A stretch of DNA of 64,000 nt from JAJZXY01 sp046706185 (lineage in GTDB: Archaea; Thermoplasmatota; Thermoplasmata; Sysuiplasmatales; Sysuiplasmataceae), in the NCBI GenBank assembly GCA_046706185.1, contig JBJKPR010000044.1, forward strand, positions 1 to 64,000, given 5' to 3'. How positions within the stretch are numbered: the first letter of the stretch is position 1; the number at the start of each line of letters is the position of its first letter. Made by a program: the position numbers and the translations under genes. Under the pieces are notes generated by a model. The model worked only from the letters and a program-made list of their open reading frames with translations, had not been told where the DNA came from and searched no databases. This document shows, one piece after another, positions 17,397 to 25,167 of this stretch.

Positions 17397-17954
17397 GTGT
17401 TTTTCTTGGAGGACTATGCCTACATACTGGATTATCTGCCACAGGGCTCACCATCCGAAAGGGGGTTCAAACATGAGCCGGTGGCATACGCCATCGGCGG
17501 CGAGGAGTTCAAGCTGTTTGAGCTGATACCCAAGCCCGGCGTTGCTATATCGCCCGGAGACAAGGTGTACATAGGAAAGGATATGGGGCTCAGGCAGCAG
17601 ATACTGCATGTTAAGAGAAGACTTTCTTACGATGAACTCACGTCGAACGGTCAGTCAGAACTTCCTCATGCTCTGGAGACTGTGGTAATGGATAACGAGC
17701 AGAGGTTCGTCCGCTTCTTCAACGAGGCGCAGGCAATAACGACGCGGCTTCACACGCTTGAACTGCTTCCAGGTCTGGGGAAGAAAAGCATGTGGGCGAT
17801 CATCGAGGAGAGGAGGAAACAGAAATTCACAAGCCTTGACGATGTTCACAAGAGGGTCTCTACGGTGCATCATCCGGCAAAGATAGTTGCCAGACGGATA
17901 GTCGACGAGCTTTCAGACCATGAACAGAAGTACAGGCTGTTCGTCGCAAGATAA
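17397..17954 (+). CDS. DUF655 RNA/DNA-binding protein
   Basis: At 185 residues this is the archaeal DUF655 family (nucleotide-binding, OB plus HhH). It begins FFLEDYAYILDYLPQG, the hallmark opening. A beta-rich middle with YIGKDMGLRQQILHV follows, and then a helix-hairpin-helix containing LLPGLGKKSMWAIIEERR and a C-terminal helix. The exact function is not established; the conserved position between Rpo4 and KsgA suggests RNA processing or ribosome maturation. GTG 17397 is four bases after the Rpo4 TAG. The longer in-frame start within Rpo4 is less likely. Confidence 0.85.
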   Translation: MFFLEDYAYILDYLPQGSPSERGFKHEPVAYAIGGEEFKLFELIPKPGVAISPGDKVYIGKDMGLRQQILHVKRRLSYDELTSNGQSELPHALETVVMDNEQRFVRFFNEAQAITTRLHTLELLPGLGKKSMWAIIEERRKQKFTSLDDVHKRVSTVHHPAKIVARRIVDELSDHEQKYRLFVAR

Positions 17955-17971
17955 ACGCCGCTGGTTTCAGA

Positions 17972-18778
17972 ATGGATGCCAGGACTGTAAAGGAAATGCT
18001 GGCCAATATCGGTGTGTACCCAAGCCGCCGCCTGGGTCAGACTTTCCTGATAGATGACGATGTTGCGAGTCGCGAAGCATCAGCTGCAGGTATAGAACCG
18101 GGGGATACTGTTCTTGAAATCGGACCGGGCCTGGGAATTCTTACCGTTGAACTGTGCAGGCTGGCAAGGAGAGTCGTGGCCGTCGAAAAGGACAGGCGCC
18201 TGGCCCGTTACCTGGCGGACACCGTTGCTGCCGAAAACCTCGAGATTATTGAGGGCGACCTCCTTCTCATCGACCTCCCTCCGTTCGATATCGCCGTCGG
18301 CAACCTCCCGTACTCCGTCTCCTCCCCCGTGATATTCCGACTCGCCGACAGCAAGATGAAAAAGGGCACATTCATGATTCAGAAGGAATTGGCCGAGAGG
18401 GCTGTCGCTCCCCCCTGCACGGCAGAATATTCTAGAATGAGCGCCTCGCTGCAGCGCCTCTTTGACGTGCGGCGTCTGTTCGATGTTGGCCATTCCCATT
18501 TCTACCCTGCTCCTGATGTTGATTCGTCTGTCATATCACTTCTACGGAAACAGGGCGCGCGGCAATGGCCAGAATTCGACTCGGTCATCGGACTTCTGTT
18601 CTCCCAGCGGAGAAAGACAGTGAACTCCGTTCTCAGGAAGTCAGTTGACGGGTACGCCCTGCTTTCAGACAGGGCTCCTTTCTCCGAGAGGCGGGTGGAG
18701 GAGCTGACAGTGCTGCAGATGGAGGAGCTGGTCGAATGGCTGTCGGCAAAAGGGCTGGCGTCACCGACGCGAAACTAA
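17972..18778 (+). CDS. ksgA: 16S rRNA dimethyladenosine transferase KsgA/Dim1
   Basis: This 268-residue methyltransferase dimethylates the two adjacent adenosines in helix 45 of 16S rRNA. It starts with YPSRRLGQTFLIDDDVASRE, as usual. It shows the SAM motifs EIGPGLGILTVEL, VVAVEKDRRL and EGDLL, and the catalytic NLPYSVSSPVIF. The C-terminal helical domain has FSQRRKTVNSVLRK. All key residues are present. It sits 17 bases after DUF655 and 47 bases before YchF. In archaea it works with the KH protein Dim2 encoded upstream, in the same apparent transcript. Confidence 0.96.
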   Translation: MDARTVKEMLANIGVYPSRRLGQTFLIDDDVASREASAAGIEPGDTVLEIGPGLGILTVELCRLARRVVAVEKDRRLARYLADTVAAENLEIIEGDLLLIDLPPFDIAVGNLPYSVSSPVIFRLADSKMKKGTFMIQKELAERAVAPPCTAEYSRMSASLQRLFDVRRLFDVGHSHFYPAPDVDSSVISLLRKQGARQWPEFDSVIGLLFSQRRKTVNSVLRKSVDGYALLSDRAPFSERRVEELTVLQMEELVEWLSAKGLASPTRN

Positions 18779-18825
18779 TAAAGCAGCCTGTTGATTTCAA
18801 ACCATTCAGTTCCGGAGTTGCACAG

Positions 18826-20019
18826 ATGCAGATCGGTATTGTTGGCAAGCCCAACGTCGGAAAGAGCACCTTCTTTTCTGCCGCCACGATGGCAACCGTG
18901 GAGATAGCGCCGTACCCTTTCACCACAATAAAGGCAAACAGGGGAATAGGGTATGTGAGACGTGACTGCCCGGAAAAGCACTTTGGTGTTAAGTGCAATC
19001 CTCACAATGCATCATGCTCCAACGGGACGAGGTTCATTCCTGTGGAGCTGCTCGATGTAGCGGGCCTTGTACCGGATGCCTGGCAGGGGAAAGGTCTAGG
19101 CAATGCGTTTCTCGATGAGTTGCGGCAGGCAGACGCGCTTATCCACGTTGTGGATGCGAGCGGCGGAACCGATGCCGATGGTAACCAGCTTCCGGTGGGT
19201 ACGCGGGATCCTCTCGATGACGTACGATTCCTTGAACGCGAAGTATCCATGTGGATAAAGAGCATACTGGACAAGAACTTCCAGAAGACAGCCAAGAGGA
19301 TTCATCTTGAGAACCTGAAAGTGGAGGCAGTCATACAGGAAAGGTTGAGCGGCCTAGGTGTCACTGTTCCTGACGTGACAGCCGCCATGCGTAGCACCGG
19401 CGTTGGTGCAGACCCCACCAGCTGGGGTGACGAAGAGCTTTATTCCCTATCAGACGCCATAAGAAGGATAAGCAAGCCGACGCTAATAGCGGCAAACAAG
19501 GTCGACGTGGCACCGAAGGAGAACATAGACAAGCTGTTGTCCCTCGAAGACTACATAGTTGTCCCGTGCGCCGCAGAGTTCGAGCTCGCACTTCGCAAGG
19601 CCGACAAGGCGGCCCTCATAAAGTACGTTCCCGGCTCGAATGATTTTACAGGCGCAGGGGAGCAGGCACTGAACGAAAGGCAGTCCAGGGCGCTTGAGAG
19701 GATCAGAGCATTCCTCCAGCACAGTGCCACGGGTGTGCAGAATGCGCTCGAGAGCGCCGCCTTCAAGCTGCTCGACCTCGTCTCTGTGTTCCCTGTCGAG
19801 GATGAGAACAAGCTCACAAACCATCAGGGGGAGGTGCTTCCTGACGCCTTTCTGGTGAGGAGGGGAAGCGGCCCTCAGGAACTCGCCTACAAGATCCACA
19901 CCGACATAGGACGAAACTACATAACAGCCATAAATGCCAAGACAAAGAAGCCTGTCGGCCACGATTATAAGCTTAGCGACGGCGACGTAATCAAGATAGT
20001 TGCAAAGCGGGCTGCGTGA
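18826..20019 (+). CDS. YchF/Obg-family GTPase with TGS domain
   Basis: The 397-residue protein begins directly with the P-loop (IGIVGKPNVGKSTFF). It continues with the Obg-type segment ANRGIGYVR, the Zn-like CNPHNASC region, G3 DVAGLVPDAWQGKGLGN and G4 ANKVD (a GTPase signature rather than the NxxE of bacterial YchF ATPases). It ends in a TGS domain (LVRRGSGPQELAYKIH; KLSDGDVIKIV). It belongs to the Drg/YchF group that associates with ribosomes. ATG 18826, preceded by GGAG, is chosen over an upstream in-frame ATG at 18736 inside ksgA. It ends the cluster before DNA polymerase B. Confidence 0.93.
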   Translation: MQIGIVGKPNVGKSTFFSAATMATVEIAPYPFTTIKANRGIGYVRRDCPEKHFGVKCNPHNASCSNGTRFIPVELLDVAGLVPDAWQGKGLGNAFLDELRQADALIHVVDASGGTDADGNQLPVGTRDPLDDVRFLEREVSMWIKSILDKNFQKTAKRIHLENLKVEAVIQERLSGLGVTVPDVTAAMRSTGVGADPTSWGDEELYSLSDAIRRISKPTLIAANKVDVAPKENIDKLLSLEDYIVVPCAAEFELALRKADKAALIKYVPGSNDFTGAGEQALNERQSRALERIRAFLQHSATGVQNALESAAFKLLDLVSVFPVEDENKLTNHQGEVLPDAFLVRRGSGPQELAYKIHTDIGRNYITAINAKTKKPVGHDYKLSDGDVIKIVAKRAA

Positions 20020-20073
20020 AGTCTCGCTCCACAGGGTTATGAAAGCTCGCTTTCACCCAGCCGCTCGGAGATC

Positions 20074-20080
20074 TTTTAAA
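20074..20080 (+). promoter_or_regulatory. TATA box of DNA polymerase B
   Basis: TTTTAAA lies 21-27 bases before the ATG at 20101, so transcription would begin almost exactly at the start codon (leaderless mRNA). Confidence 0.65.
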
Positions 20081-20100
20081 CACGTAGCTGTTTGGATGGA

Positions 20101-22497
20101 ATGATGGAAAGCGCCGGTCACTGGGACGTGAGACTGCTCACCGCCACATACAGAAGAGAAATGGATGAAAGCATAACCGTTGAACTCTACGGAAAGACAA
20201 AAGAGGGCAAGTCTGCAGTAATCAGGTACACCGGCAGCAGGCCCTATTTCCAGGTTCTGGGTGACGTCGCGCGTGCAAAGTCAGTGCTTGCGTCCCGGGA
20301 TGATGTCATCAGCATAGAGGAAAAGACATTCTTCCATCGCGGAGCGGAAGTACCTGGTGCTGTTGTCACTGTCAAGTTTCCCTGGACTGTGCCCGAATTC
20401 AGAAACATGCTGCGCAACACGGTGGAAGTTGCGGCAGCGGACATACCGTTTGCCCACAGGTTTGCATATGACATGGACCTTGCCTCCTGCGTACGTGTCA
20501 GCGGCGAGCTTCTGCCGAAGGACAAGACGCGCATATACGGCACTGATTTAGTCATACAGGCGGACAGCTTTTCCCCCGCCGAGGATTTCAAGCCCGAACT
20601 CAAGGTATTGAGCTTCGATATAGAATCAAGCATAAAGAATTCTCACATATGGTGCATCTGCTTCGCGTACAGAGCCGACGGCATGTTGAAGTTCGAACGC
20701 CTTCACGGGGATGAGAAGAGCATACTCACCTCGTTCTTCGATAGGGTGGGCGCAATTGACCCAGATATAATCACGGGCTACAACATTGATGGCTTCGACA
20801 TACCAAAGATCATTGAACGGTGCCAGCACAACGGCGTCGACAAAAGGTCATGGGGAAGGGACGGCGAGGACGTCAGGCAGGTGAAGAACAGGTTCTGGCG
20901 CTGCAACGGTCGAATCATAGCAGATGCCTGGTGGCACATGAAGAAGCAGTTTCATCCAAAGCAGGAGACCCTGAACGCGGTTGCGAAGGAACTACTGAAC
21001 GAGGAGAAGCTTGATGTTGACAGGCTCAAGATAGATGAGGAATGGGCCAAGGACAGCGCCCGGGTGATGGATTACTGCGAAAAGGATGCAGAGCTGGCGT
21101 TGCGCATTCTGGAAAAGACGCGCGTCCTTGCAAGGGGGATGGATATGGCGACCGTCGCAAGGCTGCCTCTTGACGATGCGCTCAACAGCGGCGCATCGCA
21201 GCTTGTCGATTCACTCCTCATACGCGCTGCCGACAAGGCGGATGTACCCACACCAATGACAGGCAGGTCGACGGATGCCGAGGAGACAAGCATAGAGGGC
21301 GGATACGTCCACAGCATTTCGCCTGGCCTGTATCACTGGGTGGGCGTCCTTGATTTCAAGAGCATGTACCCTTCGCTCATCATTGCAAAGAACATATGCT
21401 TCACAACGCTGAGCCCGAAGGGCACAGTTGTCAGTCCGTCGGGCGCCCGGTTCCTTGCGCCTGAAGAGAGGAAGGGACTCATCCCCAAGCTGCTGACAGA
21501 CCTCATGAATGAGAGGGACAGCATCAAAGCGAGGATGAAGGGCACGAACAACGCGGATGAGTACAACTATCTCGATGGACTGCAGCAGGCGGTCAAGATA
21601 CTGATGAACTCCTTCTACGGCGTGCTTGCGTCCTCCTTCTACAGGTTCACCAACTTCGCAATCGGCGGAAGCATAACCGCATTTGCGAGGGAAACGACTA
21701 AAGGTGTCATTCAGCAGCTCGAAAGCGAAGGCGTCACCGTCATCTATTCGGATACAGATTCCGTTTTCTTCAAGAGCCCTGTCGAAGACCTTCCGGGAAC
21801 GATAGAATTCGGTGAAAAGCTGAGTGATCGCTTTTCGTCGCAAGGTGTCACCCTCGAGTTTGAGGAGGTGTTTGAACCGCTCTTCTCGCACGGGAAGAAG
21901 AAGAGATACGTCGGCAGGCTCGTCTGGCCGGAACAGGGGCTTGTCGTGAGAGGGTACGAGATGAGGCGCACCGACTCGTTCGACTACCAGAGTGAAAGCC
22001 TCAGCAGGGTATTCGAGGAGATACTCAACGGAAACAGGGAAGGCGCCGTGAAACTTTCCAGGCAGCTTGTCAACGACGTGATTGCCGGCAAGGTTCCAAA
22101 GGAGAAGCTCGTCATATCCAGGACTTGCAGGCAGTTCGACGAGTACAAGGATGAGAAATCCCAGGTGACAGTACAGGCAGCCAAGAAGCTTATGCAGATG
22201 GGGGAGGAGTTCATTCCGGGGATGAAGGTCTCGTGGATCGTGGTAAACAGCAAGAAGTCTCCTCAGCAGGTGGAACCTTTCATTGCTGGAAGGGAATTCG
22301 AGTTCAGTCCGGACAACACATACTATGCGCTCAGGGTCGCTCAGACCCTCTCCAGAGTTACGGAGGTGTTTGGCGTGGATGAGAACAGCCTCGTCACGGG
22401 GTCGAGACAGTCGACGTTGTTCGACGAGGTTAAGGGCGAAAAGGCGATCTCCGGGACCAAGACGTCATCCAGGATGAAACTTGAAGACTATATGTGA
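20101..22497 (+). CDS. polB: Family B DNA polymerase
   Basis: The replicative/repair family B polymerase has about 798 residues, normal for archaea. The 3'-5' exonuclease is intact (motif ExoI SFDIESS; ITGYNIDGFDIP; DYCEKDAELALRI). The polymerase motifs are A (LDFKSMYPSLI), B (KILMNSFYGVLAS) and C (VIYSDTDSVFF). The C-terminal thumb contains KKRYVGRLVWPEQG and RGYEMRR. No intein is present. Its own TATA box makes it independent of the upstream ribosomal cluster. ATG 20101 or 20104 is the likely start; the upstream TTG in frame is less likely because the TATA position favours 20101. It polymerises DNA with proofreading in the nucleoid. Confidence 0.97.
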   Translation: MMESAGHWDVRLLTATYRREMDESITVELYGKTKEGKSAVIRYTGSRPYFQVLGDVARAKSVLASRDDVISIEEKTFFHRGAEVPGAVVTVKFPWTVPEFRNMLRNTVEVAAADIPFAHRFAYDMDLASCVRVSGELLPKDKTRIYGTDLVIQADSFSPAEDFKPELKVLSFDIESSIKNSHIWCICFAYRADGMLKFERLHGDEKSILTSFFDRVGAIDPDIITGYNIDGFDIPKIIERCQHNGVDKRSWGRDGEDVRQVKNRFWRCNGRIIADAWWHMKKQFHPKQETLNAVAKELLNEEKLDVDRLKIDEEWAKDSARVMDYCEKDAELALRILEKTRVLARGMDMATVARLPLDDALNSGASQLVDSLLIRAADKADVPTPMTGRSTDAEETSIEGGYVHSISPGLYHWVGVLDFKSMYPSLIIAKNICFTTLSPKGTVVSPSGARFLAPEERKGLIPKLLTDLMNERDSIKARMKGTNNADEYNYLDGLQQAVKILMNSFYGVLASSFYRFTNFAIGGSITAFARETTKGVIQQLESEGVTVIYSDTDSVFFKSPVEDLPGTIEFGEKLSDRFSSQGVTLEFEEVFEPLFSHGKKKRYVGRLVWPEQGLVVRGYEMRRTDSFDYQSESLSRVFEEILNGNREGAVKLSRQLVNDVIAGKVPKEKLVISRTCRQFDEYKDEKSQVTVQAAKKLMQMGEEFIPGMKVSWIVVNSKKSPQQVEPFIAGREFEFSPDNTYYALRVAQTLSRVTEVFGVDENSLVTGSRQSTLFDEVKGEKAISGTKTSSRMKLEDYM

Positions 22498-22539
22498 AAA
22501 GGAAAGGGAAGAGGTTTTCAGCCGGCGTCACGCATCTCA

Positions 22540-23706
22540 TCAGCTCTTTCTGGTCAGCAGGACACCAACCGCAGCGGCGATCGTGACAGCTGCAGCAACG
22601 GCGATCAGCGCTATTAGCCACCCGGACTGGTACCAAATCGGATTTCCGCCGTTCGAGTTCATCTGGTCGGGCGGACCGGCGCTGCCGGAAACCGCTTCTA
22701 GCTCCCCAGTGCCGATCACGGGGTCATATTGCAGTGTACTGTAGTTGGTGTTCCAGCCTTCCGGGACTGCGAATGTGAAAAGCAGATGGGCTGCTGCTGT
22801 GTTGTTGTTGCTGCAGTTGAACATATATGTAGAAACGCTCACATCTGCAGTAGTTGTGTTGCCGTATGTTACAAGAGCGGTGTCGGCCCATGTCAGATAA
22901 CCCTCGTCGATGAGACCGTAGCCCAGGACCCTCACGCTGTCCCTGTAGTAGGTGTTGTGCACTGTGTACCTTATCTGTGTGTCTGCACCCCTATTGTTGC
23001 CTACGAGCTCGCCATCGATTGTCGGCCTCTGTCCGAACGTGTCTGTGATCTCGTGACCGTCAATGGTAAGCATTAGCGCCAGGCTGTCGCCGGACTCGTT
23101 TGCCCATGTCCACTGCTCAACTGCCAGGTCGAATTTCACATATCCCGTCATTGCCGATATGTGGAATGTGACGGACACGGTGGCCTGACCGACAACTTCG
23201 TACTGCCTTCCGGAGCCGTCAAGCGCCGGTACATGGCTGCTGTTGAAACCTGCGCCCCAGACAAGGAACTCGCTCGCAGTCAGTGTGAACTCAACGTCAA
23301 CCGTCTGGGTCTCCTGCGAATACTGGACAAGGACGCCTGATGTGTAGTTGAAGAGGCCATCGCTGACCATGTTCTCTATCGGATAGGCCCTGTGCAGGTC
23401 CAGCAGGGCCACCGGCATTCCGGAGGCGTCAAGCTCGTAAACACCTTTGATTGCGACGGTAAACCCGAAAGCGGAACCGTTTTCGTCAGTGACGTATATG
23501 TGAACCATCGGCTTGTATTCCTGGAACCAGACGGTCACATTTCCGTTATTTACAACAAGTCTGTCTTCTTCTGCAACGTAACCGAGAGGTCCTTCGCCCA
23601 GCTGCAGCTCCTCCCCTGCACCCTGGTCTGCCAACGCGTAGGGCGTCACGGATAGCAACAGAAGCGTGCCGAGGCATACTGCAAGGAAGCTTCTTAATGC
23701 ACCCAT
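22540..23706 (-). CDS. Secreted, C-terminally anchored protein of unknown function
   Basis: A 388-residue protein with a clear signal peptide (hydrophobic core LAVCLGTLLLLSV, cleavage likely after ALA-D) and a C-terminal membrane anchor (SGWLIALIAVAAAVTIAAAV followed by a short basic tail LLTRKS). The mature part is beta-strand-rich with N-x-S/T sites (for example NVTVWFQEY, FNCSNNNT). No enzyme motif is seen. It is a type I membrane protein facing outwards, perhaps an S-layer-associated or binding protein. It converges with DNA polymerase B downstream. Upstream is a 13-bp repeat marking the insertion sequence. Confidence 0.75.
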   Translation of the reverse strand: MGALRSFLAVCLGTLLLLSVTPYALADQGAGEELQLGEGPLGYVAEEDRLVVNNGNVTVWFQEYKPMVHIYVTDENGSAFGFTVAIKGVYELDASGMPVALLDLHRAYPIENMVSDGLFNYTSGVLVQYSQETQTVDVEFTLTASEFLVWGAGFNSSHVPALDGSGRQYEVVGQATVSVTFHISAMTGYVKFDLAVEQWTWANESGDSLALMLTIDGHEITDTFGQRPTIDGELVGNNRGADTQIRYTVHNTYYRDSVRVLGYGLIDEGYLTWADTALVTYGNTTTADVSVSTYMFNCSNNNTAAAHLLFTFAVPEGWNTNYSTLQYDPVIGTGELEAVSGSAGPPDQMNSNGGNPIWYQSGWLIALIAVAAAVTIAAAVGVLLTRKS

Positions 23707-23789
23707 TTCTTCACCTCGCTTGACACTACTGTACGCCTGAGACTAAGTATGTTATTTGACATGGTTCGAAAGGTCTGAAATGCGCCTCC

Positions 23790-23802
23790 TGATGCTTACG
23801 CA
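23790..23802. repeat. Left target-site duplication of the insertion sequence
   Basis: TGATGCTTACGCA here is repeated exactly at 25088-25100, directly flanking the two inverted ends of the element. It is therefore the duplicated target. Confidence 0.85.
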
Positions 23803-23827
23803 CAGTGGGACATAAGTCCGTTATCGG

Positions 23828-23992
23828 TTAGTCCTTCAGTATGACGACATAGGCCCTCTTCCCTATGTACTTCTTAGGCACATCGAGCTTGGCCGATGTG
23901 CTGAATTTGGTCACAGTCTTCTGGAAGAACGTCTCCACCTCATCCTTCAGTATTATCTGCTTACCGTCAATCAACACTTCCCTGTCGTGCAT
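23828..23992 (-). CDS. DUF2080 transposon-associated protein
   Basis: The 54-residue frame begins MHDREVLIDGKQI and contains TKFSTSAKLDVPKKYIGKRAYVV. This matches the DUF2080 family of 'putative transposon-encoded proteins' (AKVxxPKxYIGKxxxVI core), small beta-strand/AbrB-like proteins found in archaeal insertion sequences. It is likely a DNA-binding regulator or accessory factor of transposition. It is transcribed away from the transposase, with the shared 20-bp palindrome between the two starts. Nothing suggests damage. The gene is very short but the family match is good. Confidence 0.7.
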   Translation of the reverse strand: MHDREVLIDGKQIILKDEVETFFQKTVTKFSTSAKLDVPKKYIGKRAYVVILKD

Positions 23993-24040
23993 GCATGCCG
24001 TATCTCCCTGCAGGTTAAAGCAGTTTCATATTAACTTCTA

Positions 24041-24060
24041 GACATATGTATACATATGTC
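24041..24060. promoter_or_regulatory. 20-bp perfect palindrome over the transposase start
   Basis: GACATATGTATACATATGTC is its own reverse complement. It contains the transposase ATG (24056-24058) in its right half and lies between the divergent DUF2080 and transposase genes. A dimeric repressor bound here would block transposase transcription or translation; the DUF2080 product is the obvious candidate, by inference only. In RNA the same segment could fold and hide the start codon. Confidence 0.6.
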
Positions 24061-25069
24061 TTTATATGAGCTTTGCCATAAGCCGCACGTGCTCACGAAC
24101 GAGCAGCTGCAGCGTTTCCGCAACGAGTTCGATTTCCTTGTGAGAAAGTACAGGGAGCGGTATTCCAGGCACACTGTAAGGGACTGGAGAGGATATGAGC
24201 TGTCATATGAGCATCGAATAAGACGTGCCGCCATTGAGCTCACCGCCGTTGTCAGGGCTGCATATTCGATCATTGCCTGCGTGGAGACGATGGGCAGGCC
24301 GCCCATTGTGTCTCCCGAGCAGAAGGCTGTCATACTGCTGCTCAAGGAGATTTTCCAGCTGAGCAACAGGAAGATGGCCGGGGTGCTGTCGCTGTTTGCT
24401 CCGCTGACAGGCATAGACGTCGGATACAAGACGGTGGAGAGGTCATATTCACACTTCGCCGTTTCCCTTATAGTGCACAACATGTTCGTGCTGCTTGCCT
24501 CACGTGCGGGAGGCAACCTGACAGGTGACGGCACAGGCTACTCCCTCTCAATCACGAGGCACTACCGCTCCACGAGAGAGGGAGGACAGTGCATGAAGAC
24601 AAACGGCGACAGCAGGCTGTTTGTCTATGCGTTCGCACTGCTTGATTTGGACACCAGCCTGTATGTTGCCTATGGCGTCAGCATGAAGTCGGAGAAGGAG
24701 GCGTACCGTGATGCACTGGCCATGCTGGGCATGACGGAAACGGATGTTGAGAGCATACGCCTGGACCAGTATTATGGCACACAGTCGACGCTCGACGACT
24801 TCGGAGAAGGCACCATGGTGTACGTGATTCCAAAGAGAAACACTACCATAAGGGGACCGCCCGCATGGAGGGAACTCATAGAGAGGCTGATCTCCTCCCC
24901 TATGGATTTCCTCCATGAATACTACAGAAGGGAGAACTCGGAATCACAGTTCTCCGCCGACAAGAGGACAACAGGATGGCGCATACAGCAGCGGAGGGCT
25001 GACAGGATAAGGACGGCCGCCATGTGCAAGGGCACATGGCACAATCTGCTCAACATGGGTGAAAGATAG
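24056..25069 (+). CDS. Transposase of the insertion sequence
   Basis: This intact 337-residue transposase has a basic, Arg/Tyr-rich N-terminal half (for example FRNEFDFLVRKYRERYSRH) and a helix-turn-helix-like LKEIFQLSNRKMAGVLSLF (about 103). The catalytic-like core follows with GDGTGYSLSITRHY (about 162; first Asp of a DDE set), LDQYYGTQSTLD (about 236; second Asp) and a C-terminal RRENSESQFSADKR (about 295; probable Glu). That order fits a DDE transposase. The final part has WRIQQRRADRIRTA and ends in TAG. It mobilises the surrounding element. The ATG is embedded in the palindrome. It belongs to the group of archaeal transposases accompanied by DUF2080 proteins. Confidence 0.85.
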   Translation: MSLYELCHKPHVLTNEQLQRFRNEFDFLVRKYRERYSRHTVRDWRGYELSYEHRIRRAAIELTAVVRAAYSIIACVETMGRPPIVSPEQKAVILLLKEIFQLSNRKMAGVLSLFAPLTGIDVGYKTVERSYSHFAVSLIVHNMFVLLASRAGGNLTGDGTGYSLSITRHYRSTREGGQCMKTNGDSRLFVYAFALLDLDTSLYVAYGVSMKSEKEAYRDALAMLGMTETDVESIRLDQYYGTQSTLDDFGEGTMVYVIPKRNTTIRGPPAWRELIERLISSPMDFLHEYYRRENSESQFSADKRTTGWRIQQRRADRIRTAAMCKGTWHNLLNMGER

Positions 25070-25087
25070 CAGACTTATGTCCCACAG

Positions 25088-25100
25088 TGATGCTTACGCA
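25088..25100. repeat. Right target-site duplication of the insertion sequence
   Basis: Exact second copy of TGATGCTTACGCA, immediately outside the right inverted end. The L15e TATA box starts four bases beyond it. Confidence 0.85.
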
Positions 25101-25103
25101 TAG

Positions 25104-25116
25104 TTATTTATAATAT
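25104..25116 (+). promoter_or_regulatory. TATA box of L15e
   Basis: TTATTTATAATAT lies 52-64 bases upstream of the L15e ATG. The insertion sequence ends 17 bases before it, so everything further upstream is now element sequence. Confidence 0.6.
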
Positions 25117-25167
25117 AGGCAAATTCGAATTTGAATCAAGCTGACTCTTACTGGCCGGTGTGCTAAA

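Larger units (their letters stand above)
23803..25087 (+). mobile_element. Complete insertion sequence, ISA1214-like, 1285 bp
   Basis: The element is bounded by CAGTGGGACATAAGTC on the left and GACTTATGTCCCACAG on the right, a 16-bp inverted repeat with one mismatch. Identical 13-bp direct repeats lie outside it. Inside are two divergent genes: a 54-residue DUF2080-type protein on the reverse strand and a 337-residue transposase on the forward strand. A 20-bp perfect palindrome lies between them. Both genes are intact and the target duplication is unmutated, so the insertion looks recent and possibly active. The family assignment is from memory of Archaeoglobus ISA1214-type elements that pair a transposase with a DUF2080 protein; it could belong to another unclassified archaeal group. 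It lies just upstream of the L15e promoter. Confidence 0.85.

Noticed and set aside
19483..19962. A 159-codon reverse-strand frame inside the YchF gene
   Set aside because: It overlaps a full-length, motif-complete GTPase and has no family resemblance.
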